This document shows, piece by piece, positions 34,536 through 43,059 of a DNA stretch of 58,591 nucleotides. The stretch is from assembly GCA_031398055.1 (NCBI GenBank), contig JANNMS010000164.1, positions 1 through 58,591 of the forward strand. The letters run 5' to 3'. The position numbers were made by a program, and so were the translations under genes. Position 1 is the first letter of the stretch. Each line of letters begins with the position of its first letter. A model generated the notes under the pieces. It did not search any database and was not told the DNA's origin. It was given only the letters and a program-made list of their open reading frames with translations. Origin of the DNA: M3007 sp031398055 (GTDB taxonomy: Bacteria > Bacteroidota > Bacteroidia > Chitinophagales > Saprospiraceae).

Positions 34536-34613
34536 GGAGGGCGAAATTTATTTCGCCCAAAAGTTGGATATCAGGTCTTGGTTCAAAAAATGGCGGAATA
34601 AATTCCGCCCTCC
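34536..34613. repeat. Diverged inverted pair of the GGAGGKCGAAATTTATTTCG element
   Basis: The units at 34536-34558 and 34592-34613 are each near-palindromic and pair with each other at 20 of 22 positions. They are related to the element at 33710-33766. They lie in the 335-base gap between dnaA and the GNAT gene, together with the dnaA terminator. Confidence 0.78.
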
Positions 34614-34622
34614 AAACAAAAA

Positions 34623-34651
34623 CGCGGATTGGGCAAACTGCCCAATCCGCG
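34623..34651 (-). terminator. Intrinsic terminator of dnaA
   Basis: A 13-base perfect stem (core GCGGATTGGGCA) with a 3-base loop is followed on the minus strand by TTTTTG. It lies 71 bases past the dnaA stop codon. Confidence 0.85.
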
Positions 34652-34721
34652 CTCAAAAAATCATCAAAAAGGAAACTTCAAAAATGAAAATCGCCTCAAA
34701 AAACTAAAATCTCCCTGCGTT

Positions 34722-36146
34722 TTATTGCAAAGACATCTTCAATTTTTTCTCCAATTCCGCCACTGTATCCTTAAAAATCATATCCGTGTCCATCATATCC
34801 TGAACGGCTTTGCAGGAATAAATGACGGTGGAGTGGTCGCGGCCACCGAAATTTTCGCCGATGGCTTTCAAAGATTTGGAGGTCATTTTTTTCGCCAAAT
34901 ACATTGAAAGTTGGCGAGCGATGACGATGTTTCTTTTCCGAGTTTCTTGGTGAAGTCGGTCAACCGGGACTGAAAAATGCTCGGCGACGAGTTGTTGAAT
35001 AAAATCAACCGTGATTTCTTTATTGATTGCGCTCACGAAATTTCTGATAACTTCTTTTGCCAAATCCACATCCACATCTCGGTTGTTCAAAGTGCTTTGC
35101 GCGAGCAACGAAACCATGACGCCTTCCAATTCGCGGATGTTGTTTTTGATGTTGTAACAAATAAATTCTGCGACATCGGTGGGGATTTCCACACCTTCAT
35201 TTTCCATTTTTGCTTCGAGGATTGCCATGCGCGTTTCGAGGTCGGGCGATTGCAAATCTGCGCTCAAACCCCATTTAAAACGCGAAATCAGGCGGTCTTC
35301 GATGCCTTCCAAATCTTTCGGCGGGCGGTCGCTGGTCAAGATAATTTGCTTGCCAGATTGATGGAGTTGATTAAAAATATGGAAGAAAATCTCCTGTGTT
35401 TTTTGTTTGCCACTCAAAAACTGGATGTCGTCAATGATTAAAACATCCAACATTTGGTAAAAGTTGACGAAATCATTGACCGCATTGTTTTTGATGGCTT
35501 GGATGATTTGGTTGGTAAATTTTTCGGCAGAAACGTACAAAACGGCTTTGCTTTCAAATTTTTTGACCACCTCGTTGCCGACGGCTTGCGCCAAATGCGT
35601 CTTTCCCAAACCCACCGCGCCAAAAATCACGAGCGGGTTGAACGCCGTGCCGCCTGGTTTTTTGGCAATCGCCAGACCTGCATTTCGCGCCAAACGGTTG
35701 CAATCGCCTTCGATAAAATTATCGAAAACGTAGTTCGGATTGAGTTGCGGGTCAACTTTGACTTTCCGAATTCCGGGAATGATAAATGGATTTTTGATTG
35801 CCCCGGCATCAAAAACGCCGGGCGCGGGCGCATCATCTTTGTCGGCACTCGGTTGGTACGACGGTGCGGGTTGGCCTTTTGATTGCTCGGCCTGCGCGAG
35901 CAAAATTTGATATTCGAGCCGACCGCGGTCGCCCAATTCTTGGCGAATGCTCAACTTCAAAAGTTGAACGTAGTGCTCTTCCAGCCACTCGTAAAAAAAT
36001 TTATTGGGAACTTGAATCGTGAGGCTGCCATTGGCCAAGTCCACCGGACGAATCGGTTCGAACCAAGTTTTGTAGCTCTGCTGACTGACGTTTCTTTTTA
36101 TGGTGCGGAGACAGCCGTCCCACACCGTTTGGCAATCGTTTGTCAT
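34722..36146 (-). CDS. dnaA: Chromosomal replication initiator DnaA
   Basis: ATP-dependent origin-binding initiator. 474 residues: domain I (CLRTIKRNVSQQSYKTWFEP), a short linker (residues 90-125), the AAA+ domain with Walker A GAVGLGKTHLAQAVGN, Walker B VLIIDDIQFLSGK and sensor ILTSDRPPKDLEGIEDRL, and the DNA-binding domain with KRNIVIARQLSMYLAKK and the signature GGRDHSTVIYSCKAV. It starts at the ATG at 36146. The 862-base AT-rich region upstream may be part of an origin; a terminator follows the gene. Confidence 0.97.
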   Translation of the reverse strand: MTNDCQTVWDGCLRTIKRNVSQQSYKTWFEPIRPVDLANGSLTIQVPNKFFYEWLEEHYVQLLKLSIRQELGDRGRLEYQILLAQAEQSKGQPAPSYQPSADKDDAPAPGVFDAGAIKNPFIIPGIRKVKVDPQLNPNYVFDNFIEGDCNRLARNAGLAIAKKPGGTAFNPLVIFGAVGLGKTHLAQAVGNEVVKKFESKAVLYVSAEKFTNQIIQAIKNNAVNDFVNFYQMLDVLIIDDIQFLSGKQKTQEIFFHIFNQLHQSGKQIILTSDRPPKDLEGIEDRLISRFKWGLSADLQSPDLETRMAILEAKMENEGVEIPTDVAEFICYNIKNNIRELEGVMVSLLAQSTLNNRDVDVDLAKEVIRNFVSAINKEITVDFIQQLVAEHFSVPVDRLHQETRKRNIVIARQLSMYLAKKMTSKSLKAIGENFGGRDHSTVIYSCKAVQDMMDTDMIFKDTVAELEKKLKMSLQ

Positions 36147-37008
36147 ACCAAATAGTTAAAATGCTTAATAGTGTAATCTGAGAAATAGTGGAATTATCGC
36201 TGTTTGTTCAAGGGGTTAATTTATGCGAGACAGGGACACAAAGGTGATAGATTTGGGTCAAAAAACGAAATGCGAAGCGGGATTTTTTTTCTTTTTTTTA
36301 AATTAAAAAAAATAGAATGTATTTCTAACTAATACTGTATGGATTGCCCTTTTTCGCACCTCTTTTTTGATTTTCACGGTTCGGAAAATTTATGAAAATA
36401 AGTCGTTTGAACTGAGTTTTTAAATTTTTGCAAAATAAATAAACTGAAAAATTTTAAAAAACTGAAACTATATTATTGTGTTGATAACTTGGTGACGAAT
36501 AAAAAAATAACGAATTCAAAACAAATAATTTTAAAAACCAGCCACCACACCAAACGTTTTTGTTATAATCCGAATGGGTTTGGCAGGTGAAAATCAACGG
36601 TTTAGATTGGGTTACTTGGTCGCTTTTTGGGGTCACGGAATTACCATTTTTTGTATTAGAGAAAATAAAATTTTTCGGCCATGCTATGCTCGTAACAATG
36701 ATGTTATTTTACTTTTTGGGAAATGATTTTTTTCAAAAAGTACAATGTTATTTTTGGGTTTGCGTGAGCAAATCCATTGGTGTTCTGCATGAAATCAATT
36801 TGAAAAAAAGCAATTTGAGTACAACATTGACTCTAAAAAATCCATGCCAAAAAAATCCATTTTGAACCCAACAATAAATTTTTTTTCGCCATTTCCTCCG
36901 CAAAATGCGCATTTGAAATGGCACAAACCGCCACTCCCTAAATTTTAGAACAATGGGTTTTAAAATTGGCTCACTGAAAATTTGGAGAAAAATTTTTTAC
37001 CATAAAAA
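36147..37008. other. 862-base AT-rich non-coding region upstream of dnaA
   Basis: No convincing gene; a 92-codon frame at 36587-36865 lacks any family feature. The region is rich in A and T runs. One DnaA-box-like site (TGTTGATAA, inverse TTATCAACA, one base off the consensus TTATCCACA) is near 36479-36487, and a TTTTCCACA match to the consensus TTWTNCACA sits at 37197-37205 inside the next gene. It could be an origin of replication, but the number of boxes seen is too low to call. Confidence 0.35.
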
Positions 37009-37536
37009 TCAAGAAAAAAGAGCCGCTGCTTCCATCCGAACGGCGACCAAAGCCTGGTCGAGCGGTGAGCCAGCACTGCTTTTTTGCTGCTCCAAAAAAA
37101 TGCCATCCACCAATTCTTGGCAATCCGCCTCGCCAGCCAAACCTTCGGCAGCCCTCAAAACTACCGCCTGAGTTTCTTCTTTTGCCAGCCGGATGATTTT
37201 CCACAATGTGTCGGACACATAAATTTGCTGCGCCACGTTGTGCTCAAATTCTTGTTGAATGCCAAAAAGCAGGGCAGATTTCAGTTCGCGGACGGTCATT
37301 TCCGGCTCGCGGAGGCGCAATAAAATATTCTGGATCGCCAATCTTTCGCAAAGCAAAGTGAACCTTTCGTAGGCTTGCAGCCGCAGCGGAAGGATGGTTT
37401 TTTGTTTTTCATGCCCCAGCGACGCCTGCCGGATGCGCGTGTTTTCATCAAAATACTGCTTAAATAAAAAGTAGGTTGCCCCAAAAACGAGCAACCCGGG
37501 AATCGTGAGTTTTAAAATTTCGAGAAAAACTTCCAT
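37009..37536 (-). CDS. Membrane-anchored helical protein, unknown
   Basis: 175 residues with one N-terminal transmembrane helix (LKLTIPGLLVFGATYFLF), then a cytoplasmic helical part: GHEKQKTILPLRLQAYERFT, LCERLAIQNILLRLREPEM, and HNVAQQIYVSDTLWKIIRLA. The LRLQAYERFTLLCERL region is a pattern I have seen in uncharacterised Bacteroidota proteins, with no known role. It is divergent from the iron-sulfur gene at 37730 and upstream of the long gap before dnaA. Confidence 0.72.
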   Translation of the reverse strand: MEVFLEILKLTIPGLLVFGATYFLFKQYFDENTRIRQASLGHEKQKTILPLRLQAYERFTLLCERLAIQNILLRLREPEMTVRELKSALLFGIQQEFEHNVAQQIYVSDTLWKIIRLAKEETQAVVLRAAEGLAGEADCQELVDGIFLEQQKSSAGSPLDQALVAVRMEAAALFS

Positions 37537-37729
37537 TTTTTTTGACTATTTGATTGGTTGACGAGTTGAAGGACTTCCCAAAAGGGCGGCAAAAGTAGCA
37601 TTTCAGTTGACAAATTGCTCGGCGGCTGCGTTTTCAAAGTAAATTTCTTTGAACATTTTGCCGCTTTCAAAAGTTATGCAGTCGTATTTTTGACCCACTT
37701 TTCACACTATATAATATCGTATCAAAAAA

Positions 37730-38089
37730 ATGACTGCAACGCAAGCAAATCCCGCGACCACTTCGATGGTTGTTTTGACGCCCGGAGCCACCGAGCAACT
37801 TTCCAACATTCGCCGGCAAGAAAATATTCCTGCCGACCATTTTTTGCGCCTCGGGGTAAAAGGTGGCGGGTGTTCCGGTTTTTCTTACATTCTCGGTTTT
37901 GATTTGCCGCAGGAAAACGACCAAATGTTTGAGTCTGGCGGCGTCACCGTGATTTTGAACAAGGCGCACGCCATTTATTTGATGGGCATGGAAGTGGATT
38001 TTGTCGCTGGCCTCGAAAATCGCGGGTTCACTTTCAACAACCCGAACGCCAAAGAAACCTGCGGCTGCGGCACTTCTTTTTCGGCTTGA
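37730..38089 (+). CDS. HesB/IscA-type iron-sulfur cluster assembly protein
   Basis: Acts as an A-type carrier of iron-sulfur clusters. 119 residues with the three family cysteines: Cys48 in GGGCSGF, and Cys111 and Cys113 in ETCGCG. The segments VVLTPGATEQL and LRLGVKGGGCSGFSYILGFD are typical. No other suf or isc gene is in the window. A TATTTTTG element at 37685-37692 could serve as a promoter -7 site, but a good partner upstream was not found. Confidence 0.92.
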   Translation: MTATQANPATTSMVVLTPGATEQLSNIRRQENIPADHFLRLGVKGGGCSGFSYILGFDLPQENDQMFESGGVTVILNKAHAIYLMGMEVDFVAGLENRGFTFNNPNAKETCGCGTSFSA

Positions 38090-38095
38090 TTTTTT

Positions 38096-38650
38096 TCAAT
38101 CCGAAATTTTTACCCATTCCAGCATCTCAATTTTTTCGAGAAAAAATGCCTCGAAATTTTGCAAACCGAGCGGCGCATCGAAATTGTTTTCGATGCGCCG
38201 CTCGGTTTTTGCGGTTCGCAGAAATGTAATTGTCACCGGGAAATCAGCGATTTTTCGGCCATTCGTTGGATAATTTGTTGAAAAATTGAAAAAACCTGCG
38301 GCTTCCGCATTTTTCACCAAATCCGAAAGCCAGTTTTTGGGAACGGTCGCCCGGTATTTTCCAATTCGACCGACTTGTTTTTTTCCAATAAAAATAGCTT
38401 CGCCACTGCCCAGCAATTCAAATTCAAAAACTGGGCAAGTCCCAAAACACGGCGTTTTTTTCAAACTTGCGACCACTGTTTTTTCCAAATTGGTGGGTTT
38501 CTCAACGGCAGGAATTGTCGGTTTTGTAATTTCAACCGGCGGTGGAATTTCAATTTTTTCAGGATTTGCTTTTTTGGTGCAGGCGGAAAAAAACAGGTTT
38601 CCAAAAATGAAAACGGCAGTGCCGAAAGAAATTGAGGCGTAGTTTTTCAT
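38096..38650 (-). CDS. Lipoprotein with DUF6438-like domain
   Basis: 184 residues from the ATG at 38650, which opens a lipoprotein signal (FIFGNLFFSAC). A Pro-rich linker (IPPPVEITKPTIPAVEKP) follows, then a domain beginning ASLKKTPCFGTCPVFEFEL with a GEAIFIGKKQVGRIGKY hairpin. This matches the DUF6438 pattern (a conserved T-x-C-x-G-x-C-P motif); function unknown. The frame is open to 38719, but a signal at 38650 is the better start. It converges with the iron-sulfur gene, with stop codons 6 bases apart. Confidence 0.78.
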   Translation of the reverse strand: MKNYASISFGTAVFIFGNLFFSACTKKANPEKIEIPPPVEITKPTIPAVEKPTNLEKTVVASLKKTPCFGTCPVFEFELLGSGEAIFIGKKQVGRIGKYRATVPKNWLSDLVKNAEAAGFFNFSTNYPTNGRKIADFPVTITFLRTAKTERRIENNFDAPLGLQNFEAFFLEKIEMLEWVKISD

Positions 38651-38796
38651 AAAAAAATTTAATTGAATTTTGGATTTCGCTGCAAAATTAGCCGCCTCGG
38701 CCGCTCCCCATTTTTGCACGGCATATTTTTTGTCAAATTAAAATAACTTGCCCCCCGTCTAATCTTACTTTCCTGATAATCAAGTAGTTTTGTCGC

Positions 38797-39951
38797 ATGA
38801 AGTATCTTATTTTCCTCCTTTTTTTCTTCGCAACTTCTTTCCACACGGCCAATTTTCCACATCCGCCGAAGGTTTTTTGGGGAAATAAAACGCTGAACGG
38901 GTCGGTCGTTCGCCCCAAAAACATCATTTTGATGATTGGCGATGGCATGGGTTTGACCCAAATCACGGCAGCGATGTATTCCAACAATGGTCAACCGCTA
39001 AACATGGAACGGTTCACCACGACCGGTTTGATAAAAACCCACGCATCCAATAATTTAATCACCGATTCCGCTGCCGGGGCAACCGCTTTTGCCTGTGGCT
39101 GCAAAACTTTCAACGGTGCGGTTGGCGTGGACACCAAGAAAAAACCATGCAAAACCATCCTCGAAGAAGCCGAAATGATGGGTTTGGCGACCGGTTTGGT
39201 GGCAACTTCGAGCATTGTTCATGCCACGCCGGCCTGTTTTTTCGCGCACGTCGACAGCCGAACCAAAATGGAAGAAATCGCGCTCGGTTTTTTGAAAAAT
39301 GAGGTGGATTTTATCGTCGGCGGCGGGCAGAAATTTTTCGACGCCCGCAGCGATGGCAGAAATTTATTGAAAGAATTGGAGCAAAAAAACTACGCCATCA
39401 AAAACCTAAAATCCTCAAATTTGGCTGATTTGGAACCCTCGCCAGCAATGAATTTTGCCTGGTTTTCGCACGCCGACCAACCAGAATCAGTAAAAAAAGG
39501 AAGAAATTATTTGCCCACCGCTTCCAAAATGGCTCCTGATTTTTTGAAAAAAAGAAGCAACGGAAAAGGCTTTTTTTTGATGGTTGAAGGTTCGCAAATT
39601 GACTGGGGCGGCCATGCAAACAACGCGGATTTTACGATTTCAGAAACCCTTGATTTTGACAAAGCCATCGGCGAGGTTTTAAAATTTGCCGATGCCGACG
39701 GCCAAACTTTGGTCATCGTCACCGCCGACCACGAAACGGGCGGCATGGCCATCAAAAATGGTTCGCAGGAAGGCGATTTGGACATCGTGTTTTCGACCGA
39801 TTATCACACGGCCACGTTGATTCCGGTTTTTGCCTACGGCCCCGGCGCGCTGCTTTTCAGCGGCGTTTATGACAATACCGATATTTATTGGAAAATGCGG
39901 GATTTGTTCAATTTCCCGTCGGTGGAAGAAGCACAAGCGAAGAAAAATTGA
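38797..39951 (+). CDS. Alkaline phosphatase (PhoA type)
   Basis: Secreted or periplasmic phosphomonoesterase. 384 residues: signal peptide (LIFLLFFFATSFHTA), metal-binding Asp49 in LMIGDGMGLTQ, the nucleophile Ser91 in ITDSAAGATAFA, VATSSIVHATPACFFAHV, the metal-binding VEGSQIDWGGHANN and VTADHETGGM. Each is in the expected order for the family. A TAGTTTTG element ends 5 bases before the ATG and might be a promoter -7 site giving a very short leader. Confidence 0.94.
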   Translation: MKYLIFLLFFFATSFHTANFPHPPKVFWGNKTLNGSVVRPKNIILMIGDGMGLTQITAAMYSNNGQPLNMERFTTTGLIKTHASNNLITDSAAGATAFACGCKTFNGAVGVDTKKKPCKTILEEAEMMGLATGLVATSSIVHATPACFFAHVDSRTKMEEIALGFLKNEVDFIVGGGQKFFDARSDGRNLLKELEQKNYAIKNLKSSNLADLEPSPAMNFAWFSHADQPESVKKGRNYLPTASKMAPDFLKKRSNGKGFFLMVEGSQIDWGGHANNADFTISETLDFDKAIGEVLKFADADGQTLVIVTADHETGGMAIKNGSQEGDLDIVFSTDYHTATLIPVFAYGPGALLFSGVYDNTDIYWKMRDLFNFPSVEEAQAKKN

Positions 39952-39953
39952 TT

Positions 39954-40009
39954 AAAAGTTGATGGGGTTGATGATGGTTTATCAACCAAAATCAACCCCA
40001 TCAACTTTT
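39954..40009. repeat. Inverted repeat, 19-base arms
   Basis: The arms at 39954-39972 and 39991-40009 are exact reverse complements (core AAAAGTTGATGGGG). The element lies between the converging stops of the alkaline phosphatase and glucokinase genes, 3 bases past the former. Confidence 0.85.
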
Positions 40010-40018
40010 GATAAACCT

Positions 40019-40774
40019 TTATTTCGATTCCACCGCAGCATAGGCCGCTGCCCCGATTATCCCTGCGTTGTTCAACAATTTTGCAGGAACAACCCGCGCA
40101 TCGGGCGTCAATAAATCTTTATACGTTTCAAAATATTTGCTTTCGCCGCCGCCCAAAATGATCAGGTCGGGCGAAAAAAGCCGGTCGAGGTGCAGCAGGT
40201 ATTCGTTGAATATTTTTGCCCAATCTTTCCGACTGATTTTTTGTTCTTCGCGGGCTTTCGAGGAGCAAAATTGTTCGATGGGCTTCCCTTTTTTCCAAAT
40301 CAGGTGGCCGAGTTCGGTGTTCGGAATCATCACGCCGCGATAAAAAACCGCTGAACCGAGGCCGGTTCCGATGGTAATCAAAATGACAAGGCCATTTTCA
40401 CCTTTTCCCACGCCAAAATGCATTTCGGCCATGCCTGCCGCATCGGCGTCGTTGGTTGCAAAAACCGGGCAGCCGCAAGCTTCACTGAATGTTTTTTCGA
40501 TATTCGTCCCGACCCAGGCCGGGTCAATATTTGCCGCCGATTTCGACACGCCATTTTTGACGATGCTCGGAAAACCGCAGCCCACCGGGCCTTTGTAATT
40601 GAAAAATTCGATGATTTCGGCAAATGCTTTTGCCATGTTTTCGGGGTTGGCGGGTTGTGGGGTCGGCACGCGGAAACGTTCGCCGGACAGCCGCCCGTTT
40701 TCCAAATCAACCAGCGCACCTTTGATGCCCGATGCGCCTACGTCAATGCCCAAAATTGTATTTCCGTTTTGCAT
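40019..40774 (-). CDS. Polyphosphate glucokinase-like ROK kinase
   Basis: 251 residues, the usual length for polyphosphate/ATP glucokinases (PPGK). Visible motifs: phosphate-1 LGIDVGASGIKGALVD, DPAWVGTNIEKT, a DADAAGMAEMHFG segment with the catalytic aspartate, TIGTGLGSAVF, and VMIPNTELGHLIWK. ROK kinases of this pattern phosphorylate glucose, with polyphosphate or ATP as donor. The donor cannot be told from sequence, but the PNTELGHL segment favours the PPGK branch. It converges with the alkaline phosphatase gene; a link to phosphate metabolism is speculative. Confidence 0.85.
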   Translation of the reverse strand: MQNGNTILGIDVGASGIKGALVDLENGRLSGERFRVPTPQPANPENMAKAFAEIIEFFNYKGPVGCGFPSIVKNGVSKSAANIDPAWVGTNIEKTFSEACGCPVFATNDADAAGMAEMHFGVGKGENGLVILITIGTGLGSAVFYRGVMIPNTELGHLIWKKGKPIEQFCSSKAREEQKISRKDWAKIFNEYLLHLDRLFSPDLIILGGGESKYFETYKDLLTPDARVVPAKLLNNAGIIGAAAYAAVESK

Positions 40775-40857
40775 TTTTTAATTTTAATAAATTTAAAAAT
40801 TGAGTTTTGGTATTTTTGAAATATTCAAAACCAAATTTTTAAAGTCTAAATTTTTGA

Positions 40858-42147
40858 CTAATCTTTTGTGGTTTTTTGATCCGGTTTGCTCGGAGTTACT
40901 TCAATTGCTGGTCTGGCTGCGGGCTGAATTTTGGTTTTTCTATTTTCAACCGGGCTATTTTGGGTTGGGGCGGGTGCCGATGTTTTGTCAATATTTACGT
41001 CCCCGGCTTCCAAACCGAGCCGCCGCCGAACGTCTTTTGGCAACGAATTTTTGTTAAAAGTAAAAGAAATCGTGTTCAAACGCATGTACGATTCTGAAAC
41101 ATGGACAAAACCTTTCAATTCTGAAATTTCGCCCCACGAATTTTTCACCTGATAAAAAATGCCTTTATTCGCATCTTCCAGAATTCCGGTGATGTGCATC
41201 AAATGATCATCAGTAGTTTCTTGGCTGTCAAAAAGTTGCTGCCGGAGTTCCTGCGAAACTACTTTTTCTGGTTCGACATTTTTAAAAGTCGCCTCGCGCT
41301 GCGCCGTGTTTTTGTCTTTCCAATCTAATTTTGGCACGATGGCGAGGCCATATTTTGCTGCAAAACCGGCATTGCTCACGTCCGCGTCCCATTCGACGCT
41401 GAACCCATTTTGGATGGAAAAATTGAGGCAACGCATCAAATCGTTCAACGGCAAATTATAAAATTGGCCGTTTGCAAAGTTGTCCGGGATTTCCAAAATG
41501 AACGGTTCCCAAAACGGATGGTGGGTAAACGAGGTCAAACTGACGTAATCGGAAGGGTCAATTTTCAAATATTCCACATATTCTTGTGGGGTGAAACTCT
41601 GTTTTTCCACCTCAAATTTTTCGGGCACAGCCCCGATTTCAGCATCCAAAATCGAGTCAATTTGGCTCAGCCAATTTTTGGGGAGCATCCCTTTTTTGCC
41701 GAGAGCAACCAATTCGGAGCAGCGCGTTTTCAGGTTTTTTTCCAATTCTGAATGGTTGAATACGCCTTTCGAATCCTTTTTTCCAGGAAAAACCTCTTCC
41801 GGGACGAACCCAAAATCGCGCACCGCATTGATCATATCATGTGCCAAACCGCCCTCGCCCAATTGCGAAGTGCCCTGACGGCGCACATAATTTTCACATT
41901 TTTGACGGTAAACATTTCGTACGACGAACATTTCGGAAAGGTCAAGCGATGGCCGGGTTTGCCGGATCAGTTCACTTTCCAAAAACGATGTGGCCGAAAA
42001 ACACCAGCAAGTGCCGGTTTTTTCTTGGTTTTTGACCGGCGTGCAGGCCAAGGTTTTGAAATCTTTAAATCGGTATGGCTCAGGATCTTGCGCCAAAAGG
42101 CTCACCGAAAATGCGGTGACGAAAAACAGAAAGAGTGCTTTTTTCAT
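40858..42147 (-). CDS. C1-family (bleomycin-hydrolase-like) cysteine peptidase
   Basis: 429 residues with a signal peptide (FLFFVTAFSVSLLAQ, cut near residue 20), so exported, unlike cytoplasmic PepC. The papain-fold catalytic residues are visible: Gln41 and Cys47 in VKNQEKTGTCWCFSAT, His in TTDDHLMHITGI, and Asn in VKNSWGEISELKG. The C-terminal 60 residues are Pro/Lys-rich. It follows the TolC-like gene by 16 bases on the same strand, so the two are an operon. Confidence 0.9.
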   Translation of the reverse strand: MKKALFLFFVTAFSVSLLAQDPEPYRFKDFKTLACTPVKNQEKTGTCWCFSATSFLESELIRQTRPSLDLSEMFVVRNVYRQKCENYVRRQGTSQLGEGGLAHDMINAVRDFGFVPEEVFPGKKDSKGVFNHSELEKNLKTRCSELVALGKKGMLPKNWLSQIDSILDAEIGAVPEKFEVEKQSFTPQEYVEYLKIDPSDYVSLTSFTHHPFWEPFILEIPDNFANGQFYNLPLNDLMRCLNFSIQNGFSVEWDADVSNAGFAAKYGLAIVPKLDWKDKNTAQREATFKNVEPEKVVSQELRQQLFDSQETTDDHLMHITGILEDANKGIFYQVKNSWGEISELKGFVHVSESYMRLNTISFTFNKNSLPKDVRRRLGLEAGDVNIDKTSAPAPTQNSPVENRKTKIQPAARPAIEVTPSKPDQKTTKD

Positions 42148-42163
42148 ATTTTTAAAGTAGAAA

Positions 42164-43000
42164 TTATTCTTGATCTTTTTGCGGATGCTGCACCTGCTCC
42201 CATTTCAAACCGACGATTTCTTCGAGCCGGATTTTGGCAAACATGACTTCTGCCTCGGCTTTCATCCTCGATTCGCGGGCTTCAAAATAGGCACTCGATG
42301 CCTCGTTGTAATCTTCAAAAGTGCGTTCGTCTTTGCTGTACAATTCTTTGATCAACAAAAAACTGGCGTTCGCATCTTGCTCAACTTGCGTCCGGGATTT
42401 CAAAATTTCGCGGGACAATTTGTACTGCTGAAACCGGGTCAAAACTTCGGCGCGGAGCATCAATTTTTGCTCGTTCAATTTCAGTTCGGCGATTTTCACG
42501 TCGTGCTGCTTGATCTGGTTTTTGTTTTTTTGAGATAAAATATTGCCCAAATTGATGTTCATCCCAAAATTGTAGCGCGGATAAAACGCGCTGCCGCCGC
42601 TACTTTTTAAGGAAATTGGGTTGCCAGCGTCATCAAAAAGTACCGTTCCAATCGGGATGGTTTGGTTGTTGGCATCGAGAATTGGGGTTCCGATGTTGTT
42701 GTACAACAATTTTGGCAGGGTGGGGGATGAAGCCAAATTGGCCTCGTTGAGGTTGACGGTCATTTGAATATCCTTCATCCAATCCTTTTTGACGAGCCGC
42801 AATTCGTCTTTTGCCTGTTTGATTTCGGCTTGCCGGATGGCGTTTTCGGGCTGGTTGAGCCAAGCCAATTGCACCAAAAATTCGGAAAAATCTTTTGCTT
42901 TAAAATCAACGGGCTGGATGACCGTGTTGAAATCGGTGGTTTGGGCAGACCCAATTTCCCCCAAAAAAAGCAAGGCGAACGGCAAGCAGTATTTTGACAC
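42164..43000 (-). CDS. Short TolC-like outer-membrane protein
   Basis: 278 residues from a GTG at 43000, with a signal peptide (LPFALLFLGEIGSAQ). The rest resembles one half of a TolC protomer: a helical stretch (LNQPENAIRQAEIKQAKDEL), a strand pair (PRYNFGMNINLGNIL), and a second coiled stretch (KNKNQIKQHDVKIAELKLNE). A normal TolC has two such halves and about 430 residues, so this is a one-repeat relative. It starts an operon with the C1 peptidase. A terminator lies before it at 43014-43055. Confidence 0.75.
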   Translation of the reverse strand: MSKYCLPFALLFLGEIGSAQTTDFNTVIQPVDFKAKDFSEFLVQLAWLNQPENAIRQAEIKQAKDELRLVKKDWMKDIQMTVNLNEANLASSPTLPKLLYNNIGTPILDANNQTIPIGTVLFDDAGNPISLKSSGGSAFYPRYNFGMNINLGNILSQKNKNQIKQHDVKIAELKLNEQKLMLRAEVLTRFQQYKLSREILKSRTQVEQDANASFLLIKELYSKDERTFEDYNEASSAYFEARESRMKAEAEVMFAKIRLEEIVGLKWEQVQHPQKDQE

Positions 43001-43013
43001 AGTTTATTTTTTT

Positions 43014-43055
43014 GCAAAAAAACTTCCCGTTCGAAACTTCGCGACGGGAAGTTTT
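43014..43055 (-). terminator. Intrinsic terminator of the HU/SPOR gene
   Basis: A 12-base perfect stem (arms 43019-43030 and 43044-43055, core AACTTCCCGT) is followed on the minus strand by seven T bases. It lies 4 bases past the stop codon of the 43060-44280 gene. Confidence 0.88.
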
Positions 43056-43059
43056 GAAA

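Noticed and set aside
36587..36865. 92-codon frame in the gap upstream of dnaA
   Set aside because: It has no recognisable motif, an odd composition and no promoter that I can see; AT-rich DNA yields such frames by chance.
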